From positions 46,107,002 through 46,171,001 of the forward strand of contig OZ035960.1 of NCBI GenBank assembly GCA_964034945.1: DNA of 64,000 nt, written 5' to 3'. The stretch comes from Chrysopilus asiliformis. Lineage: Eukaryota > Arthropoda > Insecta > Diptera > Rhagionidae. The notes under the pieces are model-generated. The model was not told where the DNA came from. It saw only the letters and a program-made list of their open reading frames with translations, and did no database searches. The stretch's first letter is position 1; every line of letters starts with the position of its first letter. Below are positions 12,068 to 23,232 of this stretch, one piece after another. The translations under genes were made by a program, and so were the position numbers.

Positions 12068-13985
12068 TGGGGCTAAAAAGGAGTGGGTGGGATAAATATT
12101 TTAATAACAGAAGTTTGCCTGATAGATTAAGCAACTTTAAAGACCGCCTCTAAATCGGTTGAACAATTCAAAAATTAACAGGTGAAAGATTCGAAAGGAG
12201 GTGGAAGAAGCGGTTGATACAAGTATCCTTTCGTTTGATATGTACAAAAATTTCATAAAAATCGTTTGAGTATGATGCTGAAACAAATTGAAGCAACGTC
12301 GATTGATTACCGCGTCAACTCCAGACACACAGACTTATCATGAATAAAAAATAATAAATATAATATTACTAAACAGTGTGTGTTATTGAGAATCTCTGCC
12401 AATCAAGACATTTTCATTGTTGTTGAATTTCGAAGAATTTGTTTACTCACAACAAAAATGTGAAAATTTTATTTTGAAATATCTTCACGACGTTCACGAA
12501 CGGTTGAATTTTTTTCATTAAACAATTTTAGTATTACTTTGCTCCCGTTCACCCATTAATATTAAAAACACAATAAACAAAATCCGAGTGGCGGAATTAA
12601 AGTTCAGAGGTGCATTGATTGCTTGCAGAGGTAACAACAATTAAGTGGCGGTTGCTGTATGAATGCCGCAGCATTTTTTTTTCATAAAATCGCGAGTAGA
12701 TGAAATAATTTTAAGTGCATACATTTGTCTTAAGTACCAGTCGTGTGTTTACCGTTTCAAAAGTAAACAGATTTCCCACAGTTGAAGTTAAAGTTGGAGG
12801 TGTGTATCAGAGGGTGCCCATTAGTATCACATACCGCCGAAACAAATTAAGAGGAGCGTTTAAATATTAAAAACGTGACCTGGAGAAGTCTTAAATGTCG
12901 TAACATTGTTGACATTTTCAAATTGGACTCTTTAGATATAAGAGGATAGCATTTTCTTAATGTCTGATGAATATAATAAATATTTCGTATATTGTTATAC
13001 AATGGTCGATGAAGTCTCCCGAAGGTTTCTAAAAGTATTCTTGTTAGTGGTATGTGATGCAATTCGTTAACAAAAGACACCAAATAGTTTCACAATGAAC
13101 GGCTGTTTGAAAAGAAGAAGATTGCATTTGGTAGGTTTTCTGTTCTTGAATAGCTTTAAAACTTATCAAATGTTTGTGGAATAGCGTTTTAAGGGTCAAT
13201 GAAGAAAGTTCTTATCAATAAGTAGATCCTCAAATTCTCTGCTTCTACCAAAAATTAATTTATTGACAGTTGCATCCTCACTCGAACATTTGCAAGGTTT
13301 TGTTTTATTGATTATGGGCCTTATATTGGCTACTGTCAGTGATTGGTGTCTGGTCACAGTCAGTCCCAACATTTTGGTGTTTTGATTCTATAATTCCTCT
13401 GCCCTTTGATCTCAATGAATTGAGATTTGAAAAACCCCCCTTTTCATTTACCGCGTAAAAATCACTAGAAAATTTTCATCCTTTGTACCAAAATACAACA
13501 AAAACGGACAAAAGACCCCCACTCATTGTAACCGGTCACCCTGCCAGAATAATAGTGCAAAAATCTAGAGAAAAAAATTATGTATAAATTCAAATCCAAA
13601 GCTCCTAATAGAGTGCCTCGTTTTAAATAGCCTTATATTCGGTTTTTCTGAAACACGTACAAACTCCACAATTGGTCGCACTTTACCCTACCCAATCTAC
13701 AAAACCAACGATATCTGAAAAAAATCGCACTTCTCTAAATCGGATGCAAAGTTTCTTCAATGCATAGGCAATTTCCATTTTTAGCCGATTCAAGTTTGTT
13801 AGCCTTTCAGCTTAAACCAATTTTCAGCAGTGTAGAGCGAGGTCAGGCTACAATGACGCATTCTGTACTTGGTGAATGCTGCAAGTGCCAATCAATCGAT
13901 CATGGCGTGTAGTGAATGTTTATACAAATATAATAAGATTCTTCTCGTTTCAAGACAATTAAAATTGTATATGGAAAGGAAAATT
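12068..13985. other. No gene recognised; possible retroposon tail
   Basis: At 12140-12360 there is a phrase AAATCGGTTGAACAATTCAA followed by CCAGACACACAGACTTATCA and a TAATAAATATAATATT tail. This is the type of 3' end seen in insect non-LTR-derived repeats. The remainder is AT-rich and unrecognised. Confidence 0.4.
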
Positions 13986-15025
13986 TTGTAAATACGCAGC
14001 TTTTGCAAGTCAAAATTTTGACTTTTTGTCAATTGGAAAAAAATCACTCTGAGCAGTTAGTGCATGTTTTTGCTGAATATTAAAAAAAATTTGTTTGATG
14101 TGAACAGCATATGACTTTTTTATACAAAATCTATGTTTCTGCACACTTTATACCAGTGCTCCGTGTGCCGGGAAATGATATTAGGTGTGCCGCGGTAAAC
14201 ATTTCAAATAGACATTTAATAATTCTTTCAGGATTTTTTTTTTAAATTTTTTCATTATAAATATTTTATACACAATTTTTTTTAAATATTTTCTTTTGTG
14301 GTGTGCCCCGGATTTAAAAAAAAATTGGTGTGCCGTATGCAAATAAAGGTTACGGAGCACTGCTTTACACTATAACCTGACACATAAAATTTTAGCCTAT
14401 GACAAAAAAATGTGTATTTTTAGAAAATCTCGAATATCTCGGTAATGGGAAAAGATATCAAATTACGCTAAAAGGCAAAAAATATAGAGCATTTTAATTT
14501 TTTTCAATTCTTTCTTTAACTGTTTTTTTTCTCGAAAAAACGTTAGTTTCCAAGTAATTCTCAAAAAAATATTTTTTTAAATTTTTTAATGAAAATATCT
14601 CAACTACGTTAAAAGATAACGAATAAAGGTTACAAGACAAAATTGTGGCAAATATCATTCTCTTCAATTCATCTCATAGATTGAACCACCAAAAAAACCG
14701 TCTTTTTTCGAGAAAGTCGCAATAAATGATTTTTTTAAATAACGGTATATCTTGATAACTGCTTGGGACGCGTAGTTCTAGTAAAAGACCGAAATGTAGG
14801 AAATTTTATTGTCTCCAACTTTTGTAATACATACGACTACTGAAAAACGCGTAGTTGCGGAGTAAATCGTGGAAAACAACATTGCTACTTTTAAAAAGCC
14901 GCCATTTTGTTGGTTATTTTCGGGTAATGGATTTCCAAGAGAATCCTCTCATTTCAGCACCAAATACGTCTGTAGAATTATATTATTGGTCTTTGAGAAA
15001 TTTTGTACACAGGCTAACAGACTAA
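13986..15025 (-). repeat. Family B-like repeat, reversed and interrupted
   Basis: On the minus strand this contains the family B order: AAAATGGCGGC, a GATTTACTCCGCAACTACGCG-type phrase, TTGGAGACAATAAAATTTCC, GAACTACGCGTCCCAAGCAG, TATCAAGATATACCGTTATT and several ATATCTCGA motifs. It is diverged from the copies at 26.7 and 36 kb. The left limit is uncertain. A hAT-like MITE at 14154-14362 is inserted within it. Confidence 0.6.
14154..14362. mobile_element. hAT-like MITE
   Basis: The ends are inverted: CAGTGCTCCGT on the left and ACGGAGCACTG on the right. The flanks CTTTATAC (14146-14153) and CTTTACAC (14363-14370) form an 8-bp target duplication with one mismatch. Terminal CAGTG and an 8-bp duplication are hallmarks of hAT elements. 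Inside, GGTGTGCCG-type phrases repeat near both ends. There is no coding sequence. Confidence 0.85.
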
Positions 15026-16490
15026 AAGTCTAAAGCGCGATTTCCATACAGAGGGTTTTTTCATCTGATAAACGAATGGGATGCACTCATGCAAAGACGG
15101 CGTGGAGACAAAGGGAGAAAACAATCATCCTACAAATTTTGTCGTCTTCTGCAATTTTAAAAAGTTCTAATTATCCCAACCGATTTTCGATCTGCAGATG
15201 ATTCACCTTAACAACTGATGAACTTTTTTGTCTGATTTCTGGCATTTTCATCTGTAGTTGCATACTGTTACAATAATCGCACACAAGATCGTCACAAATA
15301 AGCAATTTCCTTAAGGAAAATGTGATTGGAGTTTAATTTGTATTGTCAGATAAAAAAATTACAAGATTTCGAAAAATTTTATTTGAAAACCCTAGGTAAG
15401 CAAAATCATATGATTTTTTAAGGAATTAACTCAACTTACAACAAATTGGTTTGCCTTTTGTGTGCTCATATTTATTTGTGCCATTTTGTCGCAGATACTC
15501 CCGCGCCACACGACCAACCAATCATTGACTAAGAAGCAAACGGTACTTTAATGTCATTTCAGAGGTACCCTGGCTGGCTGTATCTTTATGATCCATCAAC
15601 GCAACATTCTTTTGATGATATCATTAAAATCACAAATTCTCTCGGAAGCCTCGGTGATGCGTACCTACAACAAACATAACAAATGAGTTGTCATTACATA
15701 TCAAAACAGCTATAAGTTACCTTACGGTATACCGCATATGCAAATTAGTACTCGTGATTGTCGTCTTTCTTATAACGTTTGTTGGCAGTACTGCACTGAT
15801 TTGCGTTATTTGCATAATAAAATCAGTCCCACACTGATGATGATTGTTGAAGTCAGACTTACATATACGAGCACACATTGCAATCGCAGGTGGCAGAATG
15901 CATGCATTGAATGAAGGTAGCAGCAGCGTAGGCATAGGTGAAAAGTGTAAAAAAAAACTCGAAACTGGTTAAAATGAGTGCTGGGTGGGAATTCCTTGGA
16001 TCTTGCTGTTGCTGCCTTCTCATTTTTACTACGAAATGGCGAAAGAGTCATTATTATTACCTCGACTGCTTAATCTCTGCGTGTGTTGGGGTTTCAAGAT
16101 TTATTTCTTGGCGCAAAGAATTTCCTGTAATTTCTTTGGTGTTTTTTTTTGTAATGTACCTGTGTTGTACGTGATATGCACAAACACCAAAGAATTGAAG
16201 TTAATGGCGCGACTGTGAGGTTTTTGACCGGGTTTTCATCTCAATTTACTTGAAACAAGTCCGAAGTTCTTGTCATAATCTTGACAGTGAGTTGAGTAAT
16301 TATTTTATCGAAATGAGGAATTGATGCTGGTGGGTTTTTTTTTAGTAAGAATTTGGTTTTCTTTGAAGGTAAAGTGGGTTAAATATAAGATTTTTTTTAC
16401 AAACTTACAAAAAGTAGATTTTTTTGGGAATTGGAAATAATTTCTTGGTATTTTGGTGTTCAGAGATTAAAATATTTATTTTTAAAAGCA
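15026..16490. other. No gene recognised
   Basis: Moderately complex AT-rich sequence. Overlapping short frames on both strands at 15717-16218 show cysteine or hydrophobic runs but no family motif. Nothing supportable was found. Confidence 0.45.
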
Positions 16491-16985
16491 TTTATTTAAC
16501 TCGCTTTCGTATCTGCTTGCCTATCTGTCTGTTTGTTCGTCTGTCAGGGCTAAATTTGGTAATCTAATTTTGACACACTTCCACTCATCCGATTGACTTG
16601 AAATTTCGCACATATACGTCATAATGGCGTTAAGAAATCTGTAGAGATCTTTTTCTCGAAGTTTTCCAGAAAAAAACCTCATCTGGTGGTTTTCCGGGTT
16701 GCTGAATACGATTTTAATGTTACGATGTCTGTAAGGGCAACGAAAGGACCTGTAAGGATAACGTGGTTGTTCTTTTTTTGAAATCTTTCGGAAAAATCTC
16801 ATTTTGGGATTTTAGGGTCCCTGAATCCACTTCTGAAGTTAAAAAGTTCATAAGGATATCTCAAAGGCAAGGATATATATTCGAAGATTACACAGTATTT
16901 ATAAGCGTGGTGAAAGACAGTCGTCATTTTGGAATTTTAGTCGTACTAATCAAATACAAAAAGACTAAAAAGGATCAAATTTAAA
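16491..16985 (+). repeat. Family D interspersed repeat
   Basis: It starts with a TCTGTCTGTTTGTTCGTCTG tract, then GGTAATCTAATTTTGACACA, CCACTCATCCGATTGACTTG and AAATTTCGCACATATACG. The body carries repeated modules with TGTAAGGATAACG and TCTCGAAGTTTTCC-like phrases. The first 130 bp match 26615-26720. The modular body resembles 59338-59800 on the opposite strand. Confidence 0.65.
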
Positions 16986-17106
16986 AAAAAGTTTTATTTG
17001 AAAATTTGTACTCAAAAGAGAAAAAAAATTTTTGAACGCTGTGTATTGGAAATAAAAACGAGATAAAAACATAAAAAAAATATTTATCTTGCTTTTATGT
17101 CTGATA

Positions 17107-17393
17107 GACTGTGTTTACATTAGGACTCACTTTGAGGCGGCACGTCATTCCTCATTTTTCTGCCGTGTGCACACGGTTCGCTTTATCTGGATTCACTAAA
17201 CCGGTTTCATCAACAAAACTAAAGACACAGGTTTCAACGACCAGACTCAAAAACTGGTTTGCGACCGATAAATTTAAGTGAATCTAAACTTCGTTCGCTC
17301 TTTTTGGTTTCCCTCCCCACTGCGTCCCTCACCCTCACTTGGCCGGAGCGAATGACGTGCCGCCTCAAAGTGAATCCCAATGTAAACACAGTC
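17107..17393. mobile_element. MITE with 44-bp inverted ends
   Basis: Left end GACTGTGTTTACATTAGGAC and CACTTTGAGGCGGCACGTCA; right end TGACGTGCCGCCTCAAAGTG and CCAATGTAAACACAGTC. The arms are about 44 bp with few mismatches. The interior is relatively GC-rich with several ACCGGTTT/AAACTGGTTT phrases. No clear target duplication, so no superfamily is assigned. Confidence 0.85.
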
Positions 17394-18878
17394 TTACACA
17401 GCACAAAAAAATATTATTTTCTTTTTAGATCATTTTTTTTAAATATAAGTTTTTTTTTAAATTATGCACAAACTTGTGCTCAATTGAGTACATACATATC
17501 TGTAGGCTATTCATGAACAGTAAAAATGAGAACTTTTCACTGTCTCGGTCGGACTCATTCCTATTTTTATATTTAGTAGAAATTTTGTGACATAAATCTA
17601 TTCATAAATCTAATAAAACTTTCTATCTTAATTGTAAAGGACTGATGAAAGCAATCTTTCTTTGAAGCGAAACATTAATCACTTTATATACCGAACTCGT
17701 TTAATTGTTTTGTAAAAATCCATTGTATTTTTTTATTTAAAAGCCACAAACTGCAATAAAATGTTCATCTTTTCCACGGAGCCTACGCACATTGAAAGTT
17801 CGTTAAAATCTAAAGACCTACGCATGCTTTAGAGACCCGAAAAATGAAATGAAAGAGTCAAAACCGTAAAAATATTAGGCGCGAAATGTCGAAATTCAAA
17901 AATTATACAGATCGGTGGCGTCTACTATGACGGCAGTAGTCTATTGTCAAAAGAAAGCAGCCGTGGTGGACTTTGATCGCACGTGTTTGTTGGTAAAACA
18001 TACCAAGAGGTTGCGATTTGTTATTCATTTAGAATTCTAATTTTTATTTTTGAATTAGAGACGATGGGGTCTGAAAATTGGCATTTCAGTATTCGGCGTT
18101 TTTAAAATTTTCAATCGCTTGAGTCAAAAAAGAAAACATTTTTTTAGCTTAGATGTAAAGCTAAAAATACTGGACCGATTCTTCGCAAATCCCATGTGTG
18201 AATCCAGAATAGCTTAATGGCTAGAGAAATTACTTAAAAAGTCGATTAAATTGTCAGTAGGGCAAACTATAGGTTTTTACTGTTATTGGATTTATTACGA
18301 TCCACAATTGGCCAGAAATTTGTTTAGTAGGTAATGCCTAGTTGACATTTTTTCAAACTTTTTGTCAGTTTTCGCGCTGGTGTGGCATCTAAAATGACGA
18401 CGGCGGATAAATTTAGTAACAGCCAAACATTAAAATTGAAAGAGATTTATGAACAACATCAGTGTCTTTGGAATTATTAAATTTCAGACTAAAAAATGGT
18501 GTTTTAATTTTTGCAGCTATAATTTTGTGTTGGTAATGGTAAAAACTGGAGTCTGATTTTTTTTAACTTTTTCCTCTATTTTTTAAACTTTTGAAAGTTT
18601 AGTGGAATTTTAAACTATTTTCTCTATATTTAAAACTTGAGAAGTTTATGAATATTTTTTAAGCATTCGAGTCTAAATTTAAGACTCAGATATCTTAAAC
18701 TTAAACCGTAAGGTTTTAATTTGAGAATTTTTAGAAATTTGGAACTAATTTTTAAACTATTTTAGACTAAAATTTAAATTTTAATACCTTAAATTTAGAC
18801 CGGATAATACTATTTAAAATTTGAAACTGATTTCAAACTTTTAAGTTTGGTTTTTAGGCTCAAAAAGGTGTTGACCTA
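17394..18878. other. AT-rich DNA with degenerate internal repetition
   Basis: No gene was recognised. From about 18560 to 18850 variants of TTTAAACTATTTT and AATTTAGACT recur at short spacing, suggesting decayed tandem amplification. Confidence 0.5.
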
Positions 18879-19150
18879 CACTCAGAAAAATGTCCAGGTC
18901 AACTTTTTGTCAGGTTAACTCTGACCTTACAGAGGTTTCTGTAAGCCAGCTAGCGGTCAGAGTTAACCTATCTAAGGTCAACTCGTGCAGCTCCCAATGC
19001 CCTACTTCACCTGCTGGTGGCTTTATTTCAGAATTTCTCCGACCACAGGTCAACTCAGTTTTACTTGCCCACATGCAGGCGAACGCGCGCCTGCCCGAGG
19101 CCAATTAAACCGTATGTAGGTCGTCGAGTTAGCCTCCATTTTTCTGAGTG
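18879..19150. mobile_element. MITE with CACTCAGAAAAATG ends and TA target
   Basis: Left end CACTCAGAAAAATG and right end CATTTTTCTGAGTG are perfect inverted repeats. TA flanks both sides (18877-18878 and 19151-19152). Inside, AGGTCAACT and AGGTTAACT-like phrases occur in both orientations and give a hairpin-rich interior. Open frames on both strands inside are by-products of this structure. A TA target suggests a Tc1/mariner-type origin, which is only an inference. Confidence 0.85.
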
Positions 19151-19219
19151 TATATGTAGGAAAAAAGTCTTAAAATTAGACTTTATTTTTTAGCGAGTAT
19201 GCAAAAAGTTACTGGTATA

Positions 19220-21818
19220 GGGTAAAGTCGGGTGATATGGCACTTTAGGTGATTTGGCACCCTTTCAAATTCTCCCATTGGCAACACTAGAATCAAAATC
19301 ATTCTCCAAGAACTTAGTTCAGTTTCTCCAATAAGGCCGAAGTGTGAAGACCGCGAAACAAAAGCTCTTTTCATTTTGTTTTTGTGTGACAGAACAGGAA
19401 AAAAAAGTTGAAATTTTAGACGAACTACTTTTTGTTGTTTTTTGAGTGGCTGAATTTTGGTAAGTACAGTTGGAGCAAGTTTACCGTTCACAAACCAAAA
19501 CAAGCAGAATCTGATGTGTTTTCGTTTGTGTGTATGAAACAGACTTGATTGAGCGCGAGTTTTCAGTAAAATATGAAAATCATTGGCGATGTGTGAAAGG
19601 AGAAATGGCACCTTTTTTCTGAGGTGATATGGAACGGGTGCCATTTCCCCCCCATCATTCCTGATTTCATATTTTTGTCCGAAATATATCGGTAGACATA
19701 TATGGGGCTAGCAAATACCTTCTAATAATAACTTTTGGTTAACAGAAATGCCTACAATTTATAAGAAAAAAGTCAGTGCTCATCGGGCTTCATGGACTGA
19801 AGCTCAACTTGTAGCAGCAATTGCTGCTATTAATGAGAAGGTTTTATCGGTGAAAGGAGCCGCAAAACATTATAAGATACCTTTCACTACTCTCAGAAGG
19901 CGACTTAGAGCTGGAGATACCAAAAAGCCCTCCTTGGGTGCTCCTTCTTGTTTGGGTGAAGAAAATGAGCAGAAAATATCGGTCCATATTAAAAATCTTC
20001 AAGCACACGGTTTTGCACCAACTAGAAAGGAAGTGTGCCAGATGACAAATTCAGCCATCATAAAAAGGCGGCTGGAACCGCCTGGCTTACTCTTTTTTTC
20101 AAGCGTCAGTCAGACTTGGCTGTAAGAAAAGCAGAAGGAGTATCACAGGCTCGTGCACAAGGGATGGCAAAAACAGAAGTGTCCAATTACTTCGAATTGT
20201 TAAGTAGAACCTTGGCTGAAAATGACTTAATTGACAAACCTGCACATATTTTCAATATGGATGAAACTGGATGTCAGCTTAAAAATCGACCTGAATTAGT
20301 CATAGCCGAAAAAGGATCGCGGAATGTGGCTGCAATAACTTCAGCAGAAAAAGGTGAGACTGTAACGGTCATTGCTTGTTGTAATGCTGAGGGAAATTTT
20401 CTTCCACCAGCATGTGTATTTAAAGGTTAGCTAAAAAGCGTTATTTTATCTTATATTAGTTTTGATGTTTTTCGTTTTTTTTAAGGAAAAATTAAAAAGC
20501 CTGAATTCTGAGATGGAATGCCCCCAGGTTCAGTCGTATATATGGGAGATAAATCTGCATATGTTAATAGTGAACTATTTTTTAAGTGGTTAAAATACCA
20601 CTTTGTTCCAAGAAAGCCGCAGGGGAAAGTAATTCTTATACTAGATGGTCACTCTTCTCATTGCTCTAACGTCGAAATGTTGGAGTATGCGGTTGAACAT
20701 GAAATAACACTTTTGTGTTTGCCACCACACACTACACAATTTCTCCAACCACTAGACAGATCTTTCTTCAAACCTTTCAAAAGTTTCTTTTACGCAGCAT
20801 GCAACTTATATATCAAAAATAACCCATCCAGAAAAATATCTCGCTTGGAATTTGGTCAACTTTTATCTCAGGCATGGACAAAGTCAGCCACTTCTAACAA
20901 TGGAATTTCTGGATTTAAAGCAACAAGGATTTTTCCTTTTCACCCTGATGTTATTCCAGAATACGCTTTTCTTGAAGCTAATTCATTAGTTTGCGAAGAA
21001 AATCACTGTACAGGCACTTTGGAAATACCTGTTCTCATGGAAGCTCAAACTGCGCCACCCGAGGAAACCACCAAACAGGTAGTCTCAGATTTTCCATATC
21101 ATTTTCAGTTACCCTCCTAACATAAAAAACTTCAAGGTAAACATTCAAGAGACACCTGGAATAAGTGATGTGCTACCAGGAAATATGTTAGATATAATTT
21201 CTCCTGTACCTTCAACCTCAAGAGATAATAAGCCAAACCCGAGGAAACAAAAGGCTCGAATCCTTACTTCTTCAGACAACGTAGTTAATAAAAAAAATAA
21301 GTCCATGAAGCGGGAAAAAAATTGTAAGAGGACGGTAGTTCCTAAAAAGAAAACTACAAAAAAACGAGCGATGGTAAACACCTCAGACGAATCTGATGGG
21401 TTTGAAAATTTTGAGGAAAACGTTTGCACTGGATGTGGTTAAGACTATGCTGAGACCACTAGACCCGACGAGTGGGTTAAATGCATTGTTTGCCATTTGT
21501 GGTCTCATGACTCATGCACATCATTTGTCAACACTTGCAACTCGTGTGGCAAAAAGAACCTAAAAAACAAGTAGGGTGCCATATCGCCTAGGGTAGGGTG
21601 CCGTATCCCCTGCTCTTTTGGGGGATATGGGGTTTTCAATGAATTTATATTTTGTTAAAATTTTTACTTTTTTAGGAGTGAAATCCTATTTATTTTTTAT
21701 TTTTGTTTTACTAGTTGATTTTAAGAATAAAAACGTTTTTGTTTGAATCAAAAATCTCTTTTACTTTTTGGGTTATGCCGATTTAAAAAAAAGGGTGCCA
21801 TATCACCCGACTTTACCC
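19220..21818 (+). mobile_element. Pogo/Tigger-like DNA transposon, near complete but inactive
   Basis: Terminal inverted repeats GGGTAAAGTCGGGTGATATG (19220) and CATATCACCCGACTTTACCC (ending 21818) are perfect over about 23 bp. TA dinucleotides at 19218-19219 and 21819-21820 are the expected target duplication. Extra copies of the GGTGCCATATC-type phrase lie just inside both ends (about 19249, 19622, 21574, 21592), a subterminal repeat arrangement that may bind transposase. A single transposase pseudogene fills the middle. Confidence 0.93.
19748..21574 (+). pseudogene. Pogo/Tigger-like transposase (DDE_1 type), disrupted
   Basis: The start ATG at 19748 opens a psq-type helix-turn-helix (SVKGAAKHYKIPFTTLRRRL, residues about 36-55). 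The catalytic core follows: FNMDETGCQ for the first Asp, ILDGHSSH for the second and FLQPLDRSFF for the third, with 36 residues between the last two. The C-terminus has a lysine-rich stretch and a PHD-like Cys/His cluster with WVKCIVCHLWSHDSC. Damage seen: a frameshift at about 20045-20050, a TGA stop at 20509-20511, a frame change near 21080-21120 and a TAA stop at 21440-21442. GT at 20426 and AG at 20485 could bound a 60-bp intron. In life this protein would cut and rejoin the element ends. It is not functional here, though the damage is limited, which implies modest age. Confidence 0.92.
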
Positions 21819-21908
21819 TACTAGTTGCTGTTCAATAAGTAGCTGGCATCCAGTCTGTCGATTGACACCAAAACCTTACAAATGATTGGCATGCATCGAA
21901 ACCTTATA

Positions 21909-22872
21909 CAGTGGTGGCTCGATAATTCGGACAATTGCAAACCGGACGTTGTCCGAATTATCGATTTGTCCGAATTACTAAAACCTATATATTTCTATCC
22001 TAATTTTTGATTTAAACATAACAAGAGCTATAATTGCAAATCTGGCAATTATTGAAAACCCGTATGGTAATATGACATTGTTCGAAGTTTAATTGAACAG
22101 CGAACAGTTGTATCAAAATTCCACTTTAAAGTCAAACTTTTCAATAAGATTTTTTTTAAATTTATTCCAATCGGATTTTGATGTATGGGAGTTTTATGTA
22201 GAATCATATGCTAAATAACTTTTGTTCTTGCACTTTTTTGATAAGATGCACCGTTTTTGAGATATTCGCAATAAACATTTTCGTTCGTATGGGGGGGTCC
22301 CCCCCCCCTAATGGTCAATTTTTGCCCATTGACGAACTTAGCCTTGCATTTTACGAAAAACTACTCTGCGTAAAATTTCAAGTTTCTAGCTCAATCCATG
22401 CGCCCGCAATCGGCGCTACAGAGGGACAGACGGACGGACGGACGGAGGTACTTCTAACGATATTGCCTTTCTTTAATTTATTTAAAATTTCAATTTTTTC
22501 TTTTATTGTTAGGAAGTTGTGTTTAATTTTATTAATTAGAGCCATAGTTAGTTTTTTAAACTAATTTGAGCCATAGTTAGTTTTTGAAAAAACAACTTTC
22601 TCTGAACATGAATATGAAGGAAACTGAATAAACATAACCAAATTCTACCTACATACATACGTATTTGTATTCGTAATATACCGTTAATCGCGAGAAGTCT
22701 TTGTTGAACATATGTGACAGGTTCAAAACCGATTTTTTATCTAGTGTCCGGATTACTGAGTCAGACTTTTTGTCTTATGTCCGAATTACAGAGTCTTTAA
22801 TATTAAAAACTTTCTGTCCGGATTACTGAGGTGTCCGAATTACCAAGTGTCCGAATTATCGAGCCAAAACTG
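21909..22872. mobile_element. Pogo-type MITE carrying a nested family A copy
   Basis: Left end CAGTGGTGGCTCGATAATTC and reversed right end CAGTTTTGGCTCGATAATTC form inverted repeats continuing through GGACA. TA flanks both sides (21907-21908 and 22873-22874). Subterminal TCCGAATTA/TCCGGATTA phrases repeat (21950-21977 and 22746-22860). These ends are of the pogo/Tigger type. A family A fragment occupies about 22015-22440, so the element was present before A inserted, or it acquired A. Confidence 0.85.
22015..22440 (-). repeat. Family A repeat, nested and truncated
   Basis: Reversed order of family A landmarks: CATAACAAGAGCTATAATTG, ATTGAAAACCCGTATGG, ATCCGATTGGAATAAATTT on the minus strand, a C-run after GTATGGGGGGG, then GGACGGACGG. 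The A start region (TATACCCG...GGGTATA) is missing. A duplicated GAGCCATAGTTAGTTTTT phrase follows at 22538-22587. Confidence 0.8.
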
Positions 22873-23037
22873 TACTTCCATTCGTAGCACACAATTTTTG
22901 TATAATTGTAGGTGCGGCAGGGGTAAAGAAAATCTTTACAAAATATAGCTTGAAGATGTCCACCAGACAATGCTTGATTTAAGTAGTGATGCCCTTGAAG
23001 GTGAATTTATGTTACCTGACATGTCTAGAACCCTTAA

Positions 23038-23228
23038 CACATTGACTATCATGGCTATCATTTTTAATAGTCAGTGAAAAACGGCATTAAGTTTAATGAG
23101 GGGCTCCGGCTATCATTTTCGATCGTCAGGTCTACATGTGTACATTCTACATACATATGTATTCCACAGGTCTACATGTATTGGCATTTCGTTTAAACAT
23201 ATGGAAAATTGGTTTGGCAGCCAACGTG
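23038..23228. mobile_element. piggyBac-like MITE, copy 1
   Basis: Starts CACATTGACTATC and ends GGCAGCCAACGTG, with TTAA on both sides (23034-23037 and 23229-23232). Interior phrases TGGCTATCATTTTTAATAG, GTCTACATGTATTGGCATTT and CATATGGAAAATTGGTTTGG are shared with the copies at 24828 and 51539. TTAA targets are the hallmark of piggyBac. No coding sequence. Confidence 0.85.
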
Positions 23229-23232
23229 TTAA

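Noticed and set aside
19183..19644. 153-codon minus-strand open frame
   Set aside because: It lies across the terminal repeat and leader of the pogo-like element, on the opposite strand from the transposase, with no recognised motif.
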